DNA from: an uncultured Bacteroidia bacterium
GTDB taxonomy: Bacteria; Bacteroidota; Bacteroidia; Bacteroidales; UBA932
Direction: 5' to 3'
Assembly (NCBI GenBank): GCA_902774155.1
Contig: CACYHF010000031.1
Coordinates: 1 to 34,658, forward strand
Length of the DNA stretch: 34,658 bases
In this document: positions 25,126-31,493 of the stretch, one piece after another
Position numbering within the stretch: the stretch's first letter is position 1
How the letters are laid out: each line of letters starts with the position of its first letter
The notes under the pieces: model-generated
The model's input: the letters and a program-made list of their open reading frames with translations, nothing else
The model's database searches: none
Told to the model about the DNA's origin: nothing
Program-made: the position numbers and the translations under genes

Positions 25126-25231
25126 AAAGTACGCAGTCCTGTGCCATCAGAATGCACACGAGGCCGATATGCGGCGCAGGTCTGCGGCAAAAAAACCGAC
25201 CTGCGCCAAAAGAGCCCAGACCTGCGCCAAA
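25108..25231 (+). repeat. 124-bp structured dispersed repeat, copy B
   Basis: Partner of copy A in opposite orientation. Stem 1: GATGGTGCAGG (25108-25118) with CCTGTGCCATC (25138-25148), 19-nt loop, 11 pairs including two G.T wobbles. Stem 2: GGCGCAGGTC (25173-25182) with GACCTGCGCC (25198-25207), perfect, 15-nt loop. A fifth half-site GACCTGCGCC is at 25219-25228, 21 bp after the preceding one. The element lies between the convergent ends of the HRDC gene and queC and contains the HRDC stop codon in the loop of stem 1. Confidence 0.85.
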
Positions 25232-25239
25232 ACAGGGAT

Positions 25240-25881
25240 TTATGCTTCGTAGGAGGTGGGGTCGAAGCCTTCCAGGGCTTCTTTTCTTTCTACGCAGGTG
25301 CCGCACTTGCCGCAGTGCCGTTCCCCACCCTTGTAACAGGAGTAAGTAAGGCTGTAATCCAGGCCGATGGCCTTGCCCCGCAGCGCGATAGCCCGCTTGT
25401 CGATGTTGCAGTAAGGCGAAACCACCCGGATTCCTTCATACGTACCGGCCTGCACCGCCTGGTCCATAGCCTCCACAAAAGCCGGCCGGCAGTCCGGATA
25501 GATGGCGTGGTCGCCGCTGTGGTTGGCCAGCAGGACGGTATCCAGTCCGTAACTCTCGGCCAGTCCCGCCGCCACGGCCAGCATAATGCCGTTCCGGAAA
25601 GGCACCACGGTGCTTTTCATGTTCTCATCGGCATAGGAACCTTCGGGAATGTCGCCGCCGCTCTGGAGCAAATCGCTCTTGAAATACTGGCCGATAAAGC
25701 CCAGCGGAATTACCAGATGCTTGATTCCCAATCGTTTGCAATTCTCCACCGCACAGGCGATTTCCCGCGCGTTGTGCTTGGAACCATAGTCGAAGGTGAC
25801 GGCCAGCCCAATACTCTCCTTGTATTCATACAGCAAGGTGGTACTGTCCAGCCCCCCGGAATAAATCAGAACTGCTTTCAT
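25240..25881 (-). CDS. queC: 7-cyano-7-deazaguanine synthase (QueC)
   Basis: ATP-dependent enzyme that turns 7-carboxy-7-deazaguanine into preQ0 in queuosine synthesis. The 213-residue protein starts at MKAVLIYSGGLDSTTLLYEY, the PP-loop ATP site. The middle VPFRNGIMLAVAAGLAES and the VLLANHSGDHAIYPDCRP segment are typical. The C-terminal zinc site is C-x7-C-x2-C-x2-C in CYKGGERHCGKCGTC. ATG 25881 is preferred to a nine-codon longer reading. It is the last gene of the seven-gene minus-strand operon but is separated from the GltD-like gene by 79 nt containing a 9-bp inverted repeat. No preQ1 riboswitch is recognised. It ends 9 nt from repeat copy B. Confidence 0.95.
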   Translation of the reverse strand: MKAVLIYSGGLDSTTLLYEYKESIGLAVTFDYGSKHNAREIACAVENCKRLGIKHLVIPLGFIGQYFKSDLLQSGGDIPEGSYADENMKSTVVPFRNGIMLAVAAGLAESYGLDTVLLANHSGDHAIYPDCRPAFVEAMDQAVQAGTYEGIRVVSPYCNIDKRAIALRGKAIGLDYSLTYSCYKGGERHCGKCGTCVERKEALEGFDPTSYEA

Positions 25882-25923
25882 CGTGACAACTAACCGTCTA
25901 TCAATCAACCATTTACATACATC

Positions 25924-25948
25924 TCCTCGTTCAAAAATCGAACGAGGA
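25924..25948 (-). repeat. 9-bp perfect inverted repeat before queC
   Basis: TCCTCGTTC (25924-25932) and GAACGAGGA (25940-25948) form a 9-bp stem with a 7-nt loop, in the 79-nt gap between the GltD-like gene and queC. No T-run follows on the minus strand. It may be an attenuator, an operator or an mRNA-processing hairpin. Confidence 0.5.
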
Positions 25949-25960
25949 ACATACTATAAC

Positions 25961-27205
25961 CTACTCAGTTTCAGCTACTTGACTGCCACAGCCCAGTTGC
26001 GCTTGGATGGCCGATACGGCGGTGCGGGCCGATGCTACGGCTTCCACTACGGTCTTGGGCCCCAGCAGGAAGTCGCCGGCCAGCCAGACGTTGGACAGCC
26101 CCTCCACCTTACCCGCTTCGTCCACGGAAGGCCAGCCCCACTGGTTCATCACGGCCGGCGTACCGGCAAAGAGATCGAAGTCCGGCTTCTCGGAGATCGC
26201 AGTCAAAAGGGTGTCGCACGGCACGAAATGATCGGTTCCCTCAATGATACGGGTGACCACGCGGCCCCCGTCTTCCGGCTGCACATTTTCGCAGTCGCGG
26301 AAGACCACTCCGCCCTCGCGGACCTCCACCGGCGCCTGGAATACCTTGAACTGGACGCCATCGGCCTTGGCTTCCTCCACTTCCAGCGGATTGGCCGGCA
26401 TGTTCTCGAAGGTCTTGCGGTAGTACACCCAGGTTTCGCAGCCCTGGCGCACGGCTGTACGGCAGGCATCCATTGCCACGTTGCCGCCGCCGATCACAAT
26501 CACTTTCTTACCCAGATTGAAGGCCGAAGGATCCTTCAGGAACGGCAGTGCCTGCACGGCCTTTTCCTCGCCTGGGATGTGCAGGGTGGCCGGTTTTTCG
26601 GCCCCGGCACCCAGGATTACAGCGTCGTAATCGGCCATCAAGTCAGAGAGAGAACCGTCGCGGCCCAATTCATACCCGCCCTTGAATTCGATGCCGGCGG
26701 AAGTTAACAGCGCTTCATAAGCGTCACAGTATTTCTTGTCCAGCCGGAAAGCCGGAATGCCATAGCGCAGCACGCCGCCCATCCGGGGATTGGCATCGAA
26801 GAGGGTGACGGTGGCACCGGCCTCGTACAGCCACACGGCCGATGCAATACCCACCGGACCGGCGCCCACCAGGGCAATCCGCTTGCCCTGCAGCTCTTCG
26901 CTGCGGCGAACCAGTTTATGCCGGAACAGATAGGCGGTGGAAATCTCCTGCTCAATCTCGTACCAGCGGACCGGGACCTGTTTCACGTTCAGGACGCAAT
27001 GCCCATAGCAGAACTGCTTCCAGTCGCACACCTGCGAGGTGACGGCCGTGAGGGGGTTATTTTCGAAAAGCAGTTCCCCAGCCTGGTCCAATTTTCCTTC
27101 CCGATACAGCAGCATACTTTCCGGAACCGGAGTATGCACGGGACACCCCTGCAGGGCACATTTGGGTTTCTTACATAATAAGCAACGCAGAGCTTCGTTA
27201 TTCAT
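25961..27205 (-). CDS. GltD-like FAD/NAD(P) oxidoreductase
   Basis: A 414-residue flavoprotein like the small subunit of glutamate synthase and related electron-input subunits. An N-terminal Cys-rich segment (CLLCKKPKCALQGCPVHTPVPE, and later CDWKQFCYGHC) resembles the 4Fe-4S-binding Fer4_20 domain. An FAD Rossmann motif (LVGAGPVGIASA, about 112-123) and a second NAD(P) motif (VIGGGNVAMDA) follow, with the C-terminal WLAGDFLLGPKTVVEAVASAR. No large glutamate synthase subunit or other partner is nearby, so the electron acceptor is unknown. It overlaps the recR stop by ATGA and belongs to the seven-gene operon. Confidence 0.88.
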   Translation of the reverse strand: MNNEALRCLLCKKPKCALQGCPVHTPVPESMLLYREGKLDQAGELLFENNPLTAVTSQVCDWKQFCYGHCVLNVKQVPVRWYEIEQEISTAYLFRHKLVRRSEELQGKRIALVGAGPVGIASAVWLYEAGATVTLFDANPRMGGVLRYGIPAFRLDKKYCDAYEALLTSAGIEFKGGYELGRDGSLSDLMADYDAVILGAGAEKPATLHIPGEEKAVQALPFLKDPSAFNLGKKVIVIGGGNVAMDACRTAVRQGCETWVYYRKTFENMPANPLEVEEAKADGVQFKVFQAPVEVREGGVVFRDCENVQPEDGGRVVTRIIEGTDHFVPCDTLLTAISEKPDFDLFAGTPAVMNQWGWPSVDEAGKVEGLSNVWLAGDFLLGPKTVVEAVASARTAVSAIQAQLGCGSQVAETE

Positions 27206-27828
27206 GGTTTGAAGATTAATCGGTTGGTAAGGGCGCGGCCCAGGGTGAGGGAATCGGCGTATTCGAGGTCGTCGCCGAAGCCCAGACCGCGCGCCAGGGT
27301 GGTGATGCGCACCCCACTGGCTTCAATCTGACGATAAATGTAAAAGGCGGTGGTCTCCCCTTCCACGTCGCCGCTCAGGGCCAGGATCACCTCTGCGCCG
27401 GAAGGGTTTTCCAGCGCCTGCACCCGCTCCGTCAGTTCGCGGATGGACAGGTCCGAGGGCCCCACGCCGGCGATGGGCGAAATGATGCCACCCAGCACGT
27501 GATAAACGCCGTGATACTGGCCCGTGGACTCGATGCTCATCACGTCCCGGACGCTTTCCACCACGCAAATGGTGCGGGGGTCGCGGTTGCGGTTGGAGCA
27601 GATGGAGCACAGTTCCTCGTCCGAGATCATCCGGCAGCAACGGCAATAGCGCACATCGTCGCGCAAGTGATTGATGGCCGATGTGAAATGATGCACATTC
27701 TCCGCCGGCTGCTTCAGCAGGTGCAGGGCCAGGCGCAACGCGCTCCGCCGTCCCACGCCGGGCAGCGAACTGATGGCCTCGACGGCCTCCGTAAGCAGAG
27801 CGGATGGATAGGTTTCTTTATAGGCCAT
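27202..27828 (-). CDS. recR: Recombination mediator protein RecR
   Basis: A 208-residue RecF-pathway protein that, with RecO, loads RecA onto gapped DNA. In order: helix-hairpin-helix with SLPGVGRRSALRLALHLL (about 21-38), zinc finger CRCC...CSIC (about 66-83), and Toprim domain (CVVESVRDVMSIESTGQYHGVYHVLGG, then LALSGDVEGETTAFYI). Start ATG 27828 gives MAYKETYPSALL, as in relatives; a 45-codon extension upstream would lie over the preceding gene. It overlaps the kinase end by 11 nt and the GltD-like start by 4 nt, showing tight cotranscription. Confidence 0.95.
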   Translation of the reverse strand: MAYKETYPSALLTEAVEAISSLPGVGRRSALRLALHLLKQPAENVHHFTSAINHLRDDVRYCRCCRMISDEELCSICSNRNRDPRTICVVESVRDVMSIESTGQYHGVYHVLGGIISPIAGVGPSDLSIRELTERVQALENPSGAEVILALSGDVEGETTAFYIYRQIEASGVRITTLARGLGFGDDLEYADSLTLGRALTNRLIFKP

Positions 27829-28624
27829 GGTAGCGGAGCAAGCCCTCCAACGGAGAAGCGGAAATGGTGGAGATGCAAATCCCGTATTCCTGCCCCAGGG
27901 CACGGAGGGTGTCCCGGCAGGCATAGCCGAAACCACCCGTGATGCCAAGAGGCAGTTGGTCATATTGCCGGACAGTCCGTTCGAAGAATGCCCGGAAATT
28001 GTTGTCTATCAGGTTCTTTACGTATTCACAGGTGGCGTAGTGGGCGTGCAGGAAAGGGGCCAGCGACCCCAGGAAACGGGCCGGTGCCACGCTGCCATAC
28101 ACTTCCTTCACAATGGAAGGATAATCGGCCGGAAACTGCGCAGCAAATACATCGGCCAGTTCCTTGGGAACGAAGCCTTTGAGGTAATCCGTGAGGAAAA
28201 GCTTTCCCAACACAGCCGCCGAGCCTTCATCGCCCAGGATAAAGCCGCCGCAGTTCACCTTGCGGGAAATGCCGATGCCATCGTACTGGCAGGTATTGGC
28301 CCCGGTGCCGATAATGGCGGCGATGCCCGGCTCCCGGCCGCAAACGGCCCGTGCCGTCCCCAGCATATCGGAGGCGTATTCAATGCTGGCGCCGGGGAAC
28401 CACTGGCCCAGGTCTACGGGCGGATTCCCCACCAGACCGGCCGCATAAAAATGGATTTCCCCTATATCGGAGCCCAGGCGGAAGGAGACTTCGTCCAGGA
28501 TGCGGTGCAACTGCTCCCGCGGCGTCTGCGCCAGATTGAAACCAGGTGTCCGGATGCTGGTTTTTCCGTCTCCCAGCACCCAGTCGGCCTTGGTGGCCCC
28601 GCAGTCTACGATTAGTTTATTCAT
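27818..28624 (-). CDS. BadF/BadG-type kinase (N-acetylglucosamine kinase-like)
   Basis: A 268-residue ASKHA-fold sugar-kinase-like ATPase. Phosphate-1 motif IVDCGATKADW (about 4-14), phosphate-2 AAIIGTGANTCQYDG (about 100-114), GGFILGDEGSAA and the adenosine motif ITGGFGYACRDTL near the C-terminus are visible. Bacteroidota proteins of this type are often called N-acetylglucosamine kinase, but the substrate here is not shown: there is no MurQ or NagA neighbour. The adjacent PnuC-type vitamin transporter, 4 nt upstream in the operon, makes phosphorylation of an imported compound conceivable. Start MNKLIVDCGATK at 28624 is chosen because 66 upstream codons are low-complexity shadow sequence. Confidence 0.86.
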   Translation of the reverse strand: MNKLIVDCGATKADWVLGDGKTSIRTPGFNLAQTPREQLHRILDEVSFRLGSDIGEIHFYAAGLVGNPPVDLGQWFPGASIEYASDMLGTARAVCGREPGIAAIIGTGANTCQYDGIGISRKVNCGGFILGDEGSAAVLGKLFLTDYLKGFVPKELADVFAAQFPADYPSIVKEVYGSVAPARFLGSLAPFLHAHYATCEYVKNLIDNNFRAFFERTVRQYDQLPLGITGGFGYACRDTLRALGQEYGICISTISASPLEGLLRYHGL

Positions 28625-28628
28625 TCCG

Positions 28629-29204
28629 TTATGGAATATAGACGCCATACTTTTTCCAATGGTAATAGCCATAGACGGCCGATGCGATGTAGGCGGTGTA
28701 CAGCAGCGCCATCCAGTACTGCCCGGTGCAGATGCACAGGGTGGTGGTGAGGATATTGGCCAGAATCCACAGCATCCATTGCTGTAAATAACTCTGTGCC
28801 AGCCACCAGGTGCCGATGACACTGAGTACGGCGGCCGTCCCGTCTAGGAAAGGCTGGGCGTCGCCGGCGGCCCGCAGCAACTGGATCACTACCAGGGAAC
28901 CCACGAAGAAAACCAGAACGCTCCAGACGCCCACCTTTTTGGGCAGCGCCTGCAGATGGATTTCCCCTTCGGCCACTTGTGCGCTGGCTTTGCGCCACTG
29001 GACCAAGCCCACCACGGACATGGCAACGTAATAGAGATTCAATCCCATAGAAGCCCATACGTGCTGCACGCCGAACGAAAAGGCGCAGGCAGCTCCGGTG
29101 AGGATGCCCAGCACCCACATGGCGTTCTTTTGCAGGATTTCCAGCACCACATACGCAATGCCGGTTACCAGAGCAAAAATCTCTATGGCCTGAATCCAGT
29201 TCAA
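28629..29204 (-). CDS. pnuC: PnuC-family vitamin transporter
   Basis: A 191-residue membrane protein with about seven helices. Typical PnuC features are the Trp-rich middle helices with WWLAQSYLQQWMLWILANILTT and the end SAVYGYYHWKKYG. PnuC proteins import unphosphorylated nicotinamide riboside, or in the PnuT branch thiamine, by facilitated diffusion followed by phosphorylation inside. The substrate cannot be told here; there is no TPP riboswitch or thiamine gene beside it, which weakly favours nicotinamide riboside. It begins 3 nt after the FKBP stop and ends 4 nt before the kinase. Confidence 0.9.
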   Translation of the reverse strand: MNWIQAIEIFALVTGIAYVVLEILQKNAMWVLGILTGAACAFSFGVQHVWASMGLNLYYVAMSVVGLVQWRKASAQVAEGEIHLQALPKKVGVWSVLVFFVGSLVVIQLLRAAGDAQPFLDGTAAVLSVIGTWWLAQSYLQQWMLWILANILTTTLCICTGQYWMALLYTAYIASAVYGYYHWKKYGVYIP

Positions 29205-29207
29205 GGC

Positions 29208-29810
29208 CTACCTTACTTCTATCAGTTCCACCACGAATTTCAGAGCGCTGCACGGCGGAATGCCGCGGGTGCCGCTTTCGCCATAGGCCAGGTGGTAAGG
29301 CAGATACAGTTCGTACTTGGCGCCTTCGCTCATGAGCTGCAGGCCTTCCGTCCATCCCTTGATCACCTGATTCAGGCCGAATTCGATGGGCTCTCCCCGC
29401 TTGTAGGAGCTGTCAAAGACCTGACCGTTGGGGAAGGTACCTTCGTAGTGGCAGTACACCTTGTCCGTGGCCTTGGGCTTGCGGCCCGTTCCTTCTTGAA
29501 TCACCTTGTACAACAGGCCGCTGGGCGTGGCTTTCACCTGAGGGTCCCGGGCCATCTGGGCCAGGAATTTCTCCCCTTCTTCCTTGGCGGCAGCGCCGGC
29601 TGCGGCGGCACGCTCGGAGGTTTCCTCCTCCAGTTCCTTGTAGAAAGCTTCCAGGGCCTCTCCGGCCTCTTCCAGACTGATGGCCGGCTGGCTGCCGGTG
29701 AGCATGGCCTTCAGACCGGCCACGAAGTCGTCCACGTTGGGAACGCGAATGCCCTGCTGATAAAAGCTGGAGGCAACGCTCATACCAAATGCGTAAGATT
29801 TTTTATCCAT
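29208..29810 (-). CDS. FKBP-type peptidyl-prolyl cis-trans isomerase
   Basis: A 200-residue protein with an N-terminal helical FKBP_N dimerisation part (about 1-90) and a C-terminal FKBP domain (about 95-200). Active-site residues are visible in YCHYEGTFPNGQVFDSSYKRGEP, FGLNQVIKGWTEGLQLM and YHLAYGESGTRGIPPCSALKFVVELIEV. It resembles Mip/FkpA/FklB but has no signal peptide, so it is likely cytoplasmic, like E. coli FklB. The MDKKSYAFGMSVA start is the usual one. It lies 2 nt from the flavoprotein gene and 3 nt from pnuC. Confidence 0.93.
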   Translation of the reverse strand: MDKKSYAFGMSVASSFYQQGIRVPNVDDFVAGLKAMLTGSQPAISLEEAGEALEAFYKELEEETSERAAAAGAAAKEEGEKFLAQMARDPQVKATPSGLLYKVIQEGTGRKPKATDKVYCHYEGTFPNGQVFDSSYKRGEPIEFGLNQVIKGWTEGLQLMSEGAKYELYLPYHLAYGESGTRGIPPCSALKFVVELIEVR

Positions 29811-29812
29811 AA

Positions 29813-31264
29813 TTATAAAGATTTTGCAGCAGATTCTCCTGCGAGGTAACCAGTACAGAAGGCGAGTTGAAGGTTATAGCCGCCTGTATCGGCATCGATA
29901 TCCAGCACTTCCCCGGCGAAATAGAGGCCGGCCTGTTTCTTGGATTCCAGGGTCTTGGCCACAATTTCCGACGTGCGCACGCCGCCGGCGGTAATGACAC
30001 AGCGCTCGAAACCCACGAAACCGGCAATGTCCATTTTCCAGTCCTTGAGGGTGGCGGCCAGGGTATCCACGCTCACCTTGGGATTGGTCTTGAGGAAGGC
30101 CAGGGTCAGATTCCAGGGAATGAGTTTGCCCAGCATAATGCGGAACAGGCGCTGGAAACTCTGGCCCTTTGAACGCTCATCGTGAATCACTTCCTCCCAT
30201 TTGGCGTGGACATCGGCATCCAGTTTTTCCGCTTCCACGGCGGGTTTCAGGTCCAGGGAAACGCTTACTTTCTGGCCGTCCACCAGGGCTTTCACGGCCC
30301 GGCGGCTCACCATAAAGCCCAGCGGGCCTTCCAGGCCGCCGTCGGTGAACTCGATGTCACCGAACTCCTGCTGGACACAGTCACCATTCACGTACAGGCT
30401 CAGCTGCACATTCTCCAGGTTGTTGCCGTTGAAGAGTTCGCCCAGTTCGCTCAGGGGCGTTACGCGTTCTATGTGTTTCTCGAAGCGGGGATACCATTTG
30501 GGCAGCGGGGCAATCTTGCGTTCCTTGGTCCGGCCATAGACCGTGCGGCCGCGGAAGGCCTGCTTGATCTCCCCCGCCAGGGGGTTGGGATCCTTGTATC
30601 CTACCGGAACCAGTGCCGTGAGCGAAGGAAGGCAGGCGTCCACACCGTGGCCCAGTTCTTCGGCCCACAGATAGCCGTCGCCGGTAGAACCGGTACCGGG
30701 ATACGACAGACCGCCGGTGGCCACGATGAGTTTCTTGCAGTTATATTCCACCGGTTCAATGGTAATCTCCTCCCGCTCCCCTACTTTTTTCCGGCTGGTC
30801 TGGACACAGTCCAGGCTGAAGCCGCCGGAAACCACGTCGATGGTCTTTACCTCGCAGTCCGTGACTACTTTCACGCCGGAAAGGGTGCAGGCCCGCAGAA
30901 GGGTGTCCACCACGTCCCCGGCCATATGTGATTCGGGATAGGCGCGGTCTCCGCGTTCCACTACGCTGCGCATCCCGTTCTTCCGGAACAGTTCCCGCAG
31001 GGCTTCCGGAGTGAGGTTATGCCAGGCCGGACTCAGGAAATTGACATCCGTCCGGATGTGGGCGCTGAAATCGGCCCAGTCCTTGACATTGGTGAAATTG
31101 CAGCGGCCCTTGCCGGTAATCATTACCTTTCGGCCCGCTTTGGGCATCTTTTCCAGCACTGTCACCGTTTCTCCTTTTCCCCTTTCCGCCAAAACGCCAG
31201 CGGCACCGATGGCCGCCACCAATCCGGCGGCTCCACCCCCAATAACAAGAATATCCGAACGCAT
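29813..31264 (-). CDS. HI0933/YhiN-family FAD-dependent oxidoreductase
   Basis: A 483-residue flavoprotein of the HI0933 (YhiN, BaiN-like) family. FAD motif IGGGAAGLVAAIGAAG (about 7-22), KVMITGKGRCNFTN (about 47-60), ATGGLSYPGTGSTGDGY (about 184-200), and C-terminal VITAGGVRTSEI and FAGEVLDIDADTGGYNLQLAFCTGYLAG identify the family. The physiological substrate is unknown; BaiN homologues have been linked to bile-acid reduction, which should not be assumed here. It is the first gene of the seven-gene operon, with a TAnnTTTG element 17 nt upstream, divergent from the tRNA gene. Confidence 0.92.
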   Translation of the reverse strand: MRSDILVIGGGAAGLVAAIGAAGVLAERGKGETVTVLEKMPKAGRKVMITGKGRCNFTNVKDWADFSAHIRTDVNFLSPAWHNLTPEALRELFRKNGMRSVVERGDRAYPESHMAGDVVDTLLRACTLSGVKVVTDCEVKTIDVVSGGFSLDCVQTSRKKVGEREEITIEPVEYNCKKLIVATGGLSYPGTGSTGDGYLWAEELGHGVDACLPSLTALVPVGYKDPNPLAGEIKQAFRGRTVYGRTKERKIAPLPKWYPRFEKHIERVTPLSELGELFNGNNLENVQLSLYVNGDCVQQEFGDIEFTDGGLEGPLGFMVSRRAVKALVDGQKVSVSLDLKPAVEAEKLDADVHAKWEEVIHDERSKGQSFQRLFRIMLGKLIPWNLTLAFLKTNPKVSVDTLAATLKDWKMDIAGFVGFERCVITAGGVRTSEIVAKTLESKKQAGLYFAGEVLDIDADTGGYNLQLAFCTGYLAGESAAKSL

Positions 31265-31281
31265 AGTTTTCTATTAGTTTG

Positions 31282-31289
31282 CAAAAATA
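31282..31289 (-). promoter_or_regulatory. -7 promoter element for the seven-gene operon
   Basis: Minus-strand TATTTTTG matches TAnnTTTG, 17 nt before ATG 31264. It is divergent from the tRNA promoter 12 nt away. Confidence 0.7.
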
Positions 31290-31301
31290 CAAAAAATCCT
31301 T

Positions 31302-31309
31302 TATATTTG
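31302..31309 (+). promoter_or_regulatory. -7 promoter element for tRNA-Thr
   Basis: TATATTTG matches TAnnTTTG, 27 nt before the mature tRNA 5' end at 31337. Confidence 0.7.
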
Positions 31310-31336
31310 CAGTCCCGATTTCCCACAATCGGCCAG

Positions 31337-31409
31337 GCCACTTTAGCTCAGTCGGTAGAGCAGCGCATTCGTAACGCGCAGGTCGTCAGTTCGAGCCTGA
31401 TGAGTGGCT
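31337..31409 (+). tRNA. tRNA-Thr (anticodon CGT)
   Basis: A complete 73-nt cloverleaf: acceptor GCCACTT with GAGTGGC, D-stem GCTC/GAGC, anticodon loop TTCGTAA with CGT at 34-36, 5-nt variable loop, T-stem GTCAG/CTGAT with loop TTCGAGC. It reads ACG. CCA is not encoded. The anticodon stem has an A31/C39 mismatch (GCGCA with CGCGC), where a T39 would pair. It has its own promoter and is followed by a strong terminator. Confidence 0.95.
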
Positions 31410-31416
31410 CTCACCC

Positions 31417-31447
31417 AAAAAACCTCCCCGCAATGGGGAGGTTTTTT
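31417..31447. terminator. Bidirectional terminator between tRNA-Thr and sppA
   Basis: AAAAAACCTCCCC (31417-31429) pairs perfectly with GGGGAGGTTTTTT (31435-31447) around GCAAT. It follows the tRNA by 7 nt and the convergent sppA stop by 46 nt, and can serve both. Confidence 0.95.
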
Positions 31448-31493
31448 ACTTGCAAAAATGCTGAGGGACAGCTACTTAGCTGCCACAAAAACC

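Larger units (their letters stand above)
23603..25231 (+). mobile_element. Candidate RAYT-HRDC module with adjoining REP-like repeat
   Basis: A low-GC block: the RAYT gene, the overlapping HRDC gene, and copy B of the 124-bp structured repeat in which the HRDC gene ends. The inverted copy A lies 2.9 kb before the block. No terminal repeats or target duplication of a classic insertion sequence are seen, so it is described as a resident RAYT/REP-type module. That the RAYT acts on this repeat is inference. Confidence 0.45.

Noticed and set aside
20588-25231. A shared 41-residue reading in both repeat copies (M-x-QV-x-KK-x-AVL-x-HQN type)
   Set aside because: The two copies differ equally at all three codon positions (6, 4, 5) and most changes alter the residue, so this is conserved DNA structure, not a protein.
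25882-25960. preQ1 riboswitch before queC
   Set aside because: The gap has only a simple inverted repeat; no preQ1 aptamer pattern is recognisable.
29205-29207. TPP riboswitch before the PnuC-type gene
   Set aside because: pnuC begins 3 nt after the FKBP stop; there is no room for a leader, and none is seen before the operon.
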